Below, one piece after another: positions 1 through 6,111 of a DNA stretch of 7,913 bases. The translations under genes were made by a program, and so were the position numbers. Below the pieces are notes generated by a model. That model did no database searches. It saw only the letters and a program-made list of their open reading frames with translations, and was not told the origin of the DNA. Numbering within the stretch: the first letter of the stretch is position 1; each line of letters begins with the position of its first letter. The stretch comes from Nitrososphaerota archaeon (GTDB taxonomy: Archaea; Thermoproteota; EX4484-205; JAAOZO01), in contig JAAOZO010000129.1 in the NCBI GenBank assembly GCA_011605715.1, positions 1-7,913 on the forward strand, written 5' to 3'.

Positions 1-12
1 ATAGATAAGTGG

Positions 13-27
13 ACTTAAGCTTTAAGT
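13..27. repeat. Short inverted repeat upstream of the first gene
   Basis: The sequence reads ACTTAA-GCT-TTAAGT, two perfect 6-base arms around a 3-base centre, about 20 bases upstream of the TATA box of the first gene. A similar CTTTAAG/CTTAAG cluster lies upstream of the mannosidase gene (1487-1500). It could be a binding site for a dimeric regulator, but the motif is very AT-rich and can occur by chance. Confidence 0.25.
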
Positions 28-44
28 AGTTAAGCTCAAAAACA

Positions 45-53
45 CTTATATAG
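45..53 (+). promoter_or_regulatory. TATA box of the small membrane protein gene
   Basis: CTTATATAG is an archaeal TATA-like box centred near position 49. A start site about 26 bases downstream would fall near 75, leaving a leader of only about 5 bases before the ATG at 81. No Shine-Dalgarno site is visible, which fits a nearly leaderless mRNA. Confidence 0.55.
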
Positions 54-80
54 GCTTCAATTATTTCTATAGAAGTAATT

Positions 81-416
81 ATGAATGTGATAGACCTGTT
101 GCCCCCATGGGTTCGAGTGTATACGCCATTCATAGTGGCATGGATTGTGTCCGCTATTGTAATAATGATTGCAGTAAGCATGACAGGAGGAAAAAGTGAT
201 TTCATTCTATCTTTGATAGTGGCTCTAGTAGGTTCTCTTGTATTTGGTTTGTTTTCCGGTAGACTGCTGTACAACTTGATAGCTATCTTCGTATGGCTTC
301 TACTTTTAAAGACATTTTTCAAGATGAGTTGGTTTCAGGCAATTGGCGCATCAATTCTCTCTTACGTCTTCAGCATAATATTGCAGTTCCTATTTGGAGT
401 GCAACTTATTCTTTAA
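81..416 (+). CDS. Small hypothetical membrane protein, about four TM segments
   Basis: I do not recognise this 111-residue protein as a member of a named family. It is strongly hydrophobic, with likely membrane segments at about residues 14-34, 41-58, 62-79 and 86-110. Short polar turns (KTGG-like at 35-40, SGR near 59-61, KTFFK at 77-81) separate them. There is no signal peptide, no catalytic motif and no cysteine. The ATG at 81 is supported by the TATA box at 45-53. The gene is on the same strand as the downstream dehydrogenase and mannosidase but has its own promoter, and a separate promoter starts the next gene, so it is probably its own transcription unit. Its codon use resembles that of its neighbours. 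A role linked to the sugar genes is only a guess from position. Confidence 0.75.
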   Translation: MNVIDLLPPWVRVYTPFIVAWIVSAIVIMIAVSMTGGKSDFILSLIVALVGSLVFGLFSGRLLYNLIAIFVWLLLLKTFFKMSWFQAIGASILSYVFSIILQFLFGVQLIL

Positions 417-430
417 TTTTTCAATAACTT

Positions 431-457
431 TTTGAGCACAAAAACTTAAATATTTAT
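431..457 (+). promoter_or_regulatory. Promoter of the Gfo/Idh dehydrogenase gene
   Basis: A TATA-like box ACTTAAATATTTAT (444-457) is preceded by TTTGAGCAC and an A-run. From the centre near 451 a start site about 26 bases on falls at the ATG at 477, so the transcript is probably leaderless. The segment from TTTGAGC through the TATA box to the start codon is nearly repeated upstream of the mannosidase gene, including CTTAGTATAAA (459-469) between TATA and start, which suggests a shared regulator. Confidence 0.65.
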
Positions 458-476
458 CCTTAGTATAAAATGCTTC

Positions 477-1478
477 ATGACTCTAAGAGTTGGAATAGTT
501 GGTTGCGGTGGAATAGCAAATACGCATGCCAGAGTACTATCAGGCAACAAAGAAGTTTCTTTAGTAGCACTTTGTGATATTGTGGAAGAAAACGCTAAAA
601 ATTTTAATGACAGGTATGCGAAAGGAAAAGCAAATGTTTATACTGACTATACGAAGATGCTTGAGAAAGAAAAGTTAGACATAGTTTATATTTGTCTTCC
701 TCCATTTGCTCATAGCAACGAGGTAGAAATTGCAGCCGAAAATCACACTAATGTATTCATAGAAAAACCAATAGCATTGAATCTTGAACTTGCAAGAAAA
801 ATGGTTAAAGTAACAGAAAAACACTCAATAAAAACACAAGTTGGCTTCATGTCTAGGTTTGGAACAGCTGTTGAGCACTTCAAAGATTTAGAAAATAAAG
901 GTGAAACTGGAAACTTAGTTTTGTTCATTGGCAGATATTTTTGCAATTCTTTGCATTCGCCTTGGTGGCGTGAAAAATCAAAAAGTGGAGGCCAAGTAGT
1001 AGAGCAAATAATTCATCTTTACGACTTATCTAGACACTTAATGGGTGAACCCAAGAGTGTGTTTTCGAAGATGGACAATCTTATACATAAAGATGTTGAA
1101 AACTATACAGTCGAAGATGTTAGCGCCTCAGTCATAAAGTTCAAGAACGGCTCTCTTGCTACTATTGCTGCAACGAACTGTGCAATCCCAAATAAATGGA
1201 TCTTTGACTTTCATGTTGTTAGTAAGAACTACACTGCTTATTTCTCGAGTCCCAATGTTGCAAGCGTAATAAAAACAGATGTCCCATGGGAAAATAGCAC
1301 CGAGATAAAGAGCAGTAGAGACATATACGAAGCTGAAACTTTAGACCTAATTTCTGCAGTAAAAGAGGATAAAAACACTAGAGTGCCAATGATAGAAGGT
1401 GCAAGGAGTTTAAGTCTAGTTCTTTCTGTGGCGAAATCAGCTGAAGAGAACAAAGAAGTTGAAATTGAAGCAGTATAA
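477..1478 (+). CDS. Gfo/Idh/MocA-family NAD(P)-dependent sugar oxidoreductase
   Basis: This cytosolic dehydrogenase probably oxidises or reduces a hydroxyl of a sugar, sugar acid or inositol with NAD(P)(H). The N-terminal Rossmann domain begins at residue 3 with VGIVGCGGIA (dinucleotide-binding glycine motif, residues 5-14), and an acidic D34 after the second strand suggests a preference for NAD over NADP. The family signature EKP is at 96-98, with K97 the expected catalytic lysine. The C-terminal domain carries GGQVVEQIIHLYDL (171-184), with E176, H180 and D183 in the usual catalytic/substrate-binding pattern. The length of 333 is normal for the family and there is no twin-arginine signal. 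The ATG at 477 is fixed by the leaderless promoter; another ATG lies 7 bases earlier but out of frame. The GH38 mannosidase follows 81 bases downstream with an almost identical promoter, so this enzyme may process a sugar released by it. The substrate cannot be read from the sequence. Confidence 0.92.
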   Translation: MTLRVGIVGCGGIANTHARVLSGNKEVSLVALCDIVEENAKNFNDRYAKGKANVYTDYTKMLEKEKLDIVYICLPPFAHSNEVEIAAENHTNVFIEKPIALNLELARKMVKVTEKHSIKTQVGFMSRFGTAVEHFKDLENKGETGNLVLFIGRYFCNSLHSPWWREKSKSGGQVVEQIIHLYDLSRHLMGEPKSVFSKMDNLIHKDVENYTVEDVSASVIKFKNGSLATIAATNCAIPNKWIFDFHVVSKNYTAYFSSPNVASVIKTDVPWENSTEIKSSRDIYEAETLDLISAVKEDKNTRVPMIEGARSLSLVLSVAKSAEENKEVEIEAV

Positions 1479-1486
1479 CCGCTGGC

Positions 1487-1505
1487 CTTTAAGCCTTAAG
1501 TTAAC
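1487..1505. repeat. CTTTAAG/CTTAAG/GTTAAC palindrome cluster before the mannosidase gene
   Basis: CTTTAAG (1487-1493) is followed by the palindromes CTTAAG (1495-1500) and GTTAAC (1500-1505). Read on the minus strand this resembles the inverted repeat at 13-27. It sits about 30 bases upstream of the mannosidase TATA box, a possible activator position, and also just after the dehydrogenase stop codon. Function is unproven. Confidence 0.2.
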
Positions 1506-1512
1506 AGTCTTA

Positions 1513-1540
1513 TTTGAGTGCCAAAAAACTTAAATGTTTA
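1513..1540 (+). promoter_or_regulatory. Promoter of the GH38 mannosidase gene
   Basis: TTTGAGTGCC (1513-1522), an A-run and the box ACTTAAATGTTTA (1528-1540) lie where a TATA element should be, with the ATG at 1560 about 25 bases from the box centre. This indicates a leaderless transcript. CTTAGTGTAAA (1541-1551) and ATGCTTTATG (1553-1562) then follow, matching the dehydrogenase promoter with only a few changes and one indel. The mannosidase can therefore be transcribed separately and be co-regulated with the upstream gene. Confidence 0.65.
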
Positions 1541-1559
1541 CTTAGTGTAAAGATGCTTT

Positions 1560-4109
1560 ATGTCTATAAAAATTGATAGCGAAGATAAAGTAATACTCCT
1601 TGGTCATGCGCACATCGATTTAGCATGGCTTTGGACAAAAGATGAAACTATACACTTAGTTTCTCTAGGAACCTTTAATTATACCCTAAACTTAATGAGA
1701 GAATTTCCCTTCTTAAAGTTTGCGCAAAGTTCAGCACAAGTCTACAAGTGGATTGAACAGTATTACCCTGAAGTCTTCAAGAGCATTGCTGAAAAAATAA
1801 AGTCTGGACAATGGGAAGTAGTTGGTGGTTCTTGGAGTGAGTTTAGCCCAAACTTAACAGGAGAAGAAACACTGGTAAGGCAATACTTGTATGGAAAGCT
1901 TTACTTTAAGGAAAAATTCGGAGTTGACGTTAAAGTGGCTTGGCTTCCAGATAGTTTTGGCTTTCCTTGGACCCTGCCTCAAGTTCTTAAGAAAAGCGGA
2001 ATAGATTACTTTCTTACTAGTAAATTAAACTGGCAAATTGAAAGGATGAAAAAGCCAATTCCTTTTCCATACCACGTTTTCTTGTGGGAAGCTCCAAATG
2101 GCTCAAGAGTCTTGTCCTACCTTACTCCTGGTGGTTACAATGGACTTGTGAAAATGGAAAGCATAATTAGCCAGCTCATAAGATTAAAGGAAAAGCATGG
2201 AGTTAACAAGTTACTTTTTCTCTTTGGCTATGGAGACCACGGAGGAGGCCCAGCAAAACACATGATCAACGAAGCCTTAAGACTTCAAAAAACAAAAGAT
2301 TTCCCAAAAGTGTCATTTGGTGGCGCTTTAGAGTACTTTAGAGAACTAGATTCAAGTATGCCAAAAGAAAGAATACCAAAGTATGAAGATGAGCTTTACT
2401 TAAAAACCCATAGAGGCACGTTTACAACGGAATCTAGGATAAAGAAAGCGCTAGGAGAACTAGAAGACGACTTGTGCAATGCTGAAAAGCTTTCTACAAT
2501 TTGCTACATACTTTATGGAGGAAGCTATCCAAAAGAAGAACTAAGAAGAGCTTGGGAATCTTTACTTTACATAACTACTCATGATATCGCTGATGGAACT
2601 TCAATTCAGGATGTTTATGATGAAATATTCTCCCAAGAATACCCAGAAGCAAAAAGAATCGCCGCTGAAGCAATAAGTAAAGCCTTGAGTAAGATGTTTT
2701 CATCTTCTAATGAGAGAGTTGCGAGAGAAGAAAGTACAGTTGTTGTCCTGAATACCTTATCATGGCCAACTTCGAAGATCATAAGCGTTCCAATTGAAGA
2801 TAAAGAATCAAACCTTCAAGTTTATAGTCTTGATGATAAAGCAGTAAAGACGCAAACCGTTTATGAAGACAACAAATGGAGCTTAGTTTTCTTAGCTGAA
2901 AACTTACCTTCTCTTGGCTTTAAAGCTTTTAAGATTCATCGTGCGCAATCTCTTCAAGAATCAAAACTGAAGGTAGGCCAATGGTTCTTAGAAAACGAAT
3001 TCTTCAAAGTGGTAGTAGATCCTGAAAGTGGTTTAATTTCAAGTATATTTGATAAAAAGAGCAACTTCGAAGTTTTAGACAGCACAAAAAGAGGAAATGT
3101 TCTTCAGCTTTACGAAGATATGCCACCAGATGCGCCAAGAGGCGAGCCTGCTTGGAACCTTTACTATGGCAACAAGGTAGAACTAAATAAAGTAAACTCG
3201 ATCGAGATTATTTCAAGTGGGCCATTAGTAGCAACGATTAGAGTTACTAGAAAGTATGAGAACTCTACTTTTGTTCAAGAAATTTCTTTATATGAAGGAC
3301 TACCAATATTAGATTTTAAAGTTAAAGCAAACTGGAACGAGAAATACAAAACGTTAAAGGTTTCATTTCCTCTCAGCTTTAGCAATGACTATGCTACTTA
3401 TGGCATTCAGTTTGGTGCAATTCAAAGATTTAGGCATGACCTAGAAAGTTCTAGCAAGGAAATTAAACTTCCTAAAAGAAAGTGGGAAGAAGCAGACGTT
3501 GCAAAATTTGAAGTTTCTGCCCATAGGTGGGCAAACGTAGACAACGAAGATGAAAGTTACGGTGTCGCCTTATTAGTAAAGAATAAGCATGGCTTTAGTT
3601 ATGAGAAAAATGAACTTAAGGTAACACTACTTAGAGGCCCAAGAAGAGGATACCCTCAACAACCAGAACAATGGGTTGATCAATCCTCAGATCCAACCGT
3701 TGGTGAACATGTTATCAGTTATTCACTTTACCCCCATAAAGGAAACTGGAAAACTGCAAGAGTTCCAAATGTAGCATATGAACAAACAAAAGAGCCAATA
3801 GTTTTTATTTCAAGAATTTCTTCGCTACCAAAAGAAAAATCATTTATGACTGTACTTCCAAACAAACTAGTACTAACAGCCCTAAAAGTTTCAGAAACCA
3901 ATAACGATATTATCGCACGAGTTTACAATCCTTACGATGAGGAAGTTCAGGCAGAACTTGTAGTGCCATTCGAAGTTAAGAGTGCTAACGAGGTTGACCT
4001 ACTTGAGTCAGGAGAATTCTTAAATAAGTCTCTAAGAACTGAAAATGGAAAAGTAGAGTTTAAAATAAACAGGTTTGAAATAACAACTATAAAACTAAAG
4101 AAAGACTAA
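1560..4109 (+). CDS. Alpha-mannosidase, glycoside hydrolase family 38
   Basis: This is a retaining, metal-dependent alpha-mannosidase that removes alpha-linked mannose from oligosaccharides or glycoconjugates. The N-terminal catalytic domain (about 10-260) has GHAHIDLAWLW (15-25), with H18 and D20 as zinc ligands, and WLPDSFGF (128-135), with D131 as the expected nucleophile and zinc ligand. GYGDHGGGP (223-231) and HRGTFTT (284-290) are also typical. The three-helix middle domain holds THDIADGTS (340-348), where H341 fits the third zinc histidine. The rest is the large beta-sandwich region, including HRWANV near 647 and LYPHKGNW near 721, both usual C-terminal motifs. The length of 849 suits bacterial/archaeal and cytosolic MAN2C1-like enzymes. 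There is no signal peptide, so the substrate is probably intracellular, such as imported oligosaccharides or the cell's own glycans. All key residues are present and the gene is intact. The start is supported by the leaderless promoter. Confidence 0.95.
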   Translation: MSIKIDSEDKVILLGHAHIDLAWLWTKDETIHLVSLGTFNYTLNLMREFPFLKFAQSSAQVYKWIEQYYPEVFKSIAEKIKSGQWEVVGGSWSEFSPNLTGEETLVRQYLYGKLYFKEKFGVDVKVAWLPDSFGFPWTLPQVLKKSGIDYFLTSKLNWQIERMKKPIPFPYHVFLWEAPNGSRVLSYLTPGGYNGLVKMESIISQLIRLKEKHGVNKLLFLFGYGDHGGGPAKHMINEALRLQKTKDFPKVSFGGALEYFRELDSSMPKERIPKYEDELYLKTHRGTFTTESRIKKALGELEDDLCNAEKLSTICYILYGGSYPKEELRRAWESLLYITTHDIADGTSIQDVYDEIFSQEYPEAKRIAAEAISKALSKMFSSSNERVAREESTVVVLNTLSWPTSKIISVPIEDKESNLQVYSLDDKAVKTQTVYEDNKWSLVFLAENLPSLGFKAFKIHRAQSLQESKLKVGQWFLENEFFKVVVDPESGLISSIFDKKSNFEVLDSTKRGNVLQLYEDMPPDAPRGEPAWNLYYGNKVELNKVNSIEIISSGPLVATIRVTRKYENSTFVQEISLYEGLPILDFKVKANWNEKYKTLKVSFPLSFSNDYATYGIQFGAIQRFRHDLESSSKEIKLPKRKWEEADVAKFEVSAHRWANVDNEDESYGVALLVKNKHGFSYEKNELKVTLLRGPRRGYPQQPEQWVDQSSDPTVGEHVISYSLYPHKGNWKTARVPNVAYEQTKEPIVFISRISSLPKEKSFMTVLPNKLVLTALKVSETNNDIIARVYNPYDEEVQAELVVPFEVKSANEVDLLESGEFLNKSLRTENGKVEFKINRFEITTIKLKKD

Positions 4110-4137
4110 AACAAGTAAAAATAAGTTACTTTGTTGA

Positions 4138-4189
4138 ACCTAATCCTGGTTTTGGATAAGGTAAGTTTGTTGCGCAAATAAAAAAGAAA
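4138..4189. terminator. Terminator-like region between convergent genes
   Basis: The 108-base gap between the convergent mannosidase and isomerase genes has an imperfect hairpin (4138-4146 pairing with 4154-4162, 9 pairs with one mismatch, loop of 7). It also has an A-rich tract at 4176-4189 that reads on the minus strand as TTTCTTTTTTATTT. The U-rich tract would suit termination of the minus-strand isomerase transcript, as archaeal termination depends mainly on U-runs. Evidence for plus-strand termination is weaker. Confidence 0.35.
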
Positions 4190-4217
4190 TGCAGAGCACT
4201 TAGGAGTTGAAACAAGT

Positions 4218-5042
4218 TTACGGTACGAATTGCTCAAGAAACTTCTTAGCTAAAAGTAAGCCTTCCTCATATTTAAAGTATGGATCTTCATGTTCTATAC
4301 TCAGTGCATAATCGTAGCCATGTTTCTTTAGAACTGTAATGAAATCAGACCAATTTAAATCTCCAAATCCTGGCAATCTATGTGGGCACCAGCCTTCACT
4401 TCTTATTCCATTTCTTGAGACTTTTTCCCATAATACTTGAGCATCCTTCATATGCGTATGATGTATTCTATCACCAAACTCGTCTGCAATGCTTACAGCA
4501 TCTATCATTTGACAAATAAGATGGCTAGGGTCAAATTCGAGGCCAAAGTTTTTAGATGGTATGGCTTCGAACATTTTTTCCCATACGTCTGGTCTATATG
4601 CTACATTACCTGGACAATTTTCAATTGCAATTTTTATATTTGTGTCCTCTGCTTTCTTAATTATTTCCGGCCAAACCTTTTTTATCTCTTTTATGTTATC
4701 ATCTATACTTCCAGGATATAAGCCAACCCATCCTGTTACCACTGGAATTTCAAGTTTGTATGCAACCTCTATTAGGTCTAAAAAGAATTTCTTGTGTTCC
4801 TTTCTTATGTTTTCTTCTTTGTGAATTGGATTTCCGTAAAAGCCTACGGCAGATACTATAACTTTAGAGTTTTTTAACAATTCTTTAGTTTCTTTAGGAT
4901 CTGAACTTATTGCACTTACGTTAAAGAATTTGCTAGAAGGGTCTGTAGAAATCGAAATAGACTTAAATCCTTTTTCTTCTGCCCACTTTAGCGTTTTTCT
5001 AAGGTCTCCCAATTGGCCACCAGTAAGAAATCCGATGAACAT
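4218..5042 (-). CDS. Sugar phosphate isomerase/epimerase-like TIM-barrel protein
   Basis: This 274-residue protein belongs to the xylose isomerase-like / AP endonuclease family 2 TIM-barrel superfamily (PF01261 type). Members use a divalent metal to isomerise, epimerise or eliminate on sugars and related polyols. The candidate metal ligands sit at the ends of the strands: E141 in IAIENCPG, D171 and H174 in EFDPSHL, H197 in HHTHMKD (194-200), and E250 in SIEHEDP. The conserved loop PGFGDLNW (224-231) is also present. The length is normal and there is no signal peptide. The ATG at 5042 follows an AGGATGA ribosome-site-like sequence and a TATA box at 5074-5081; a second ATG 7 bases earlier is out of frame. 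It is convergent to the mannosidase and near a Gfo/Idh dehydrogenase, a pairing often seen in sugar, inositol or keto-glycoside catabolism, but the precise reaction is unknown. A DNA-repair endonuclease IV role is unlikely because the motifs are of the sugar-enzyme type. Confidence 0.88.
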   Translation of the reverse strand: MFIGFLTGGQLGDLRKTLKWAEEKGFKSISISTDPSSKFFNVSAISSDPKETKELLKNSKVIVSAVGFYGNPIHKEENIRKEHKKFFLDLIEVAYKLEIPVVTGWVGLYPGSIDDNIKEIKKVWPEIIKKAEDTNIKIAIENCPGNVAYRPDVWEKMFEAIPSKNFGLEFDPSHLICQMIDAVSIADEFGDRIHHTHMKDAQVLWEKVSRNGIRSEGWCPHRLPGFGDLNWSDFITVLKKHGYDYALSIEHEDPYFKYEEGLLLAKKFLEQFVP

Positions 5043-5045
5043 CTT

Positions 5046-5052
5046 TCATCCT
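5046..5052 (-). promoter_or_regulatory. Ribosome binding site-like sequence of the isomerase gene
   Basis: On the minus strand AGGATGA lies 3 bases before the ATG at 5042. It partly matches the archaeal Shine-Dalgarno consensus but is very close to the start, and it contains an out-of-frame ATG 7 bases before the annotated one. The predicted leader is only about 9 bases, so translation may be nearly leaderless. Confidence 0.3.
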
Positions 5053-5073
5053 ATTAACAATCGTAAGGTGCAC

Positions 5074-5081
5074 TTTTTATA
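5074..5081 (-). promoter_or_regulatory. TATA box of the isomerase gene
   Basis: The minus strand reads TATAAAAA, preceded by an A-rich BRE-like AAAAAAG. With a start site about 26 bases on, transcription begins near 5051 and leaves a short leader before the ATG at 5042. Its sequence differs from the promoters of the dehydrogenase and mannosidase genes, so control may differ too. Confidence 0.6.
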
Positions 5082-5223
5082 CTTTTTTAATTCTTTAGCA
5101 GGACGTGTTAACTTTAAGTTTTTAGATCAAAGGTTACTTTTTCTATATTTTAAGTAAACTTCAAAAGTAGATGACTAACCCTTTAGTAGCTCTATACTCT
5201 GCGCATTAGTAAACTAGAGCAAC

Positions 5224-5234
5224 ACTTAAATTTA
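5224..5234 (+). promoter_or_regulatory. Orphan promoter-like site
   Basis: ACTTAAATTTA, preceded by GAGCAAC, closely resembles the promoters of the dehydrogenase and mannosidase genes (GAGCAC or GAGTGCC, then ACTTAAAT). An ATG lies at 5252, about the leaderless distance downstream, but it reads only four codons before a stop (ATG AGA AAG GGA TAA). It may drive a small RNA or mark a decayed gene. Confidence 0.35.
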
Positions 5235-5367
5235 GTTCGTTTTTCTTAATCATGAGAAAGGGATAAACTTAATTTAGAAAAAGAACCTTTTTTCCATTGT
5301 AGAAAGTCTGGGGGTTCATATGGTAAAGCTCTTATTATGCTTAATATAAACGATCACCTTTAGTGTA

Positions 5368-5508
5368 ATGAATTCATCGCCTGAAACTTTACTTGCTTTC
5401 CAAATGGAATGTTATTTCTGCATTCGATTCTGTATACCTCATATTATAAACAAAACAGAACAAAAGAACTCAAACTTTGTCGGAGAATTTAATATTTTAA
5501 GCTCCTAG
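5368..5508 (+). CDS. Doubtful 46-residue ORF with clustered cysteines
   Basis: This ORF starts at an ATG about 23 bases after a TATA-like CTTAATATAAA (5340-5350) and after TTTAGTGTAA, which resembles the block before the mannosidase start. It ends with TAG at 5506-5508, overlapping the end of the DedA-like gene on the other strand by 12 bases. The product has a cysteine cluster, CYFCIRFC (15-22), and no family resemblance I can name. Its second half also encodes the U-rich terminator-like tract of the opposite gene, and its codons do not look typical of the neighbours. It is probably not a gene, but the promoter-like context makes it worth recording. Confidence 0.12.
   Translation: MNSSPETLLAFQMECYFCIRFCIPHIINKTEQKNSNFVGEFNILSS
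5448..5467 (-). terminator. U-rich terminator-like tract after the DedA-like gene
   Basis: About 30 to 50 bases past the stop codon of the DedA-like gene, the minus strand is a T-rich run broken only by single G or C bases (TCTTTTGTTC then TGTTTTGTTT). There is no strong hairpin, which is usual for archaeal U-tract termination. Confidence 0.4.
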
Positions 5509-6003
5509 CCATCTTAGTAGGATTCTTATTCCATAGTACCCACCATATGCATAGATTAGGTTAAGTATTGTCTTACCTGCTATAGCTGCAATAAGTGCTT
5601 TTGTTTTAGGATAGTTCATTGCACCTAAAGGTATCCAAACAAGGTCATCTGGACTTAGAGGCGTAGCTGCAAATATGAATATTAAAAGCACACCATACTT
5701 GTTTATTTTCTTCCCAAATTCATCTAGCTGCTTCTTTCTTTTTTCCGAAACCGCATATCTTCCAGCATACCCTATGTAGTAATGAGTAAATTGGCCAACG
5801 CCAGACCCTATGCCCCCTAAAACTCCAACAAGAAAAGGATTGAGCTTTGCCCCAAGTGCCATAATAACAAGAAAAGAAGGGAATATAGACAAGAATATTG
5901 AACTAGTTCCCAAAAAGCCTGCTACAAATGCTCCGACGTATCCCAAGTTTTCCACTATCTTTATCAGTTCACTTATAGTAATAAGGAAAAAGAGGTGCCT
6001 CAA
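5497..6003 (-). CDS. DedA/VTT-domain (SNARE-associated-like) membrane protein
   Basis: This 168-residue integral membrane protein resembles the DedA/VTT family, whose members act in lipid flipping and membrane homeostasis. Hydrophobic or re-entrant segments are at about 21-50, 55-80, 103-125 and 134-155. The family-like parts are GSGVGQFTHYYIGYAGR (66-82) and FAATPLSPDDLVWIPLGAM (111-129), the latter matching the conserved P-x-x-x-D-D-x-x-x-x-P-x-G pattern of the second re-entrant half. At 168 residues it is shorter than full E. coli DedA proteins (about 220) but near the size of small VTT proteins. The start is TTG at 6003, with TAGGTA a few bases before it and a TATA box at 6036-6045; the first in-frame ATG (residue 48) would remove the first membrane segment, and a GTG at residue 17 is an alternative. 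It is divergent from the iron operon and shares a 128-base intergenic region with it, but no link to iron is evident. Confidence 0.82.
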   Translation of the reverse strand: MRHLFFLITISELIKIVENLGYVGAFVAGFLGTSSIFLSIFPSFLVIMALGAKLNPFLVGVLGGIGSGVGQFTHYYIGYAGRYAVSEKRKKQLDEFGKKINKYGVLLIFIFAATPLSPDDLVWIPLGAMNYPKTKALIAAIAGKTILNLIYAYGGYYGIRILLRWLGA

Positions 6004-6035
6004 TTTTTACCTAACGCTTGAGCATTAAGTTTGGG

Positions 6036-6045
6036 TTTATAAATA
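6036..6045 (-). promoter_or_regulatory. TATA box of the DedA-like gene
   Basis: On the minus strand this reads TATTTATAAA, a good archaeal TATA box. A start site about 26 bases on falls near 6014, giving a leader of about 10 bases that contains TAGGTA before the TTG start at 6003. This supports the TTG over a downstream ATG. Confidence 0.55.
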
Positions 6046-6099
6046 TTTTAGTACAGCAATGAAGCGTACTTCTCTTCTTAAATATAGGGTAACAAAAAA

Positions 6100-6108
6100 T
6101 TTATAAAG
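6100..6108 (+). promoter_or_regulatory. TATA box of the DtxR-feo operon
   Basis: TTTATAAAG is centred 28 bases before the ATG at 6132, so the first gene of the operon is probably leaderless. A second TATA-like stretch, TTAAATATAGGG at 6078-6089, lies upstream and could be an alternative box or part of the BRE region. The operator at 6112-6127 lies between the box and the start codon. Confidence 0.65.
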
Positions 6109-6111
6109 AGA

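Larger units (their letters stand above)
5043..5496. other. 454-base stretch without a convincing gene
   Basis: This gap between two minus-strand genes is AT-rich with stops in all frames. It holds the isomerase promoter at its left end, a promoter-like site at 5224-5234 pointing right, and a U-rich tract for the DedA-like gene at 5448-5467. An open stretch at 5256-5361 (36 codons, no start in frame) translates to a peptide with RKSGGSYG, loosely recalling the start of AbrB-type DNA-binding domains. It sits one frame away from the ATG at 5252, so it could be the remains of a frameshifted small gene. A short AAAAAG/CTTTTTT hairpin is at about 5277-5292. I see no tRNA, rRNA or CRISPR repeats here. 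Confidence 0.5.

Noticed and set aside
743..946. Minus-strand ORF inside the dehydrogenase gene
   Set aside because: It is a shadow of a clear Gfo/Idh reading frame, with no family resemblance or promoter.
1238..1453. Minus-strand ORF inside the end of the dehydrogenase gene
   Set aside because: It overlaps a confidently identified gene and has no recognisable features.
5059..5066. TCGTAA half-site in the isomerase promoter, matching one arm of the iron operator
   Set aside because: Only one arm is present with no partner at the right spacing; a single 6-base match is expected by chance.
4437..5157. Three plus-strand ORFs over the isomerase gene
   Set aside because: They are antisense to a protein with complete metal-site motifs, and their hydrophobic translations are typical of reverse-complement shadows.
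5308..5325. GGGGGTTCATATGG resembling a tRNA T-arm
   Set aside because: No acceptor, D or anticodon arms can be folded around it on either strand.
6062..6073. Short inverted repeat GAAG-CGTA-CTTC as a second operator upstream of the feo promoter
   Set aside because: The arms are only 4 bases and the sequence does not resemble the operator at 6112-6127.
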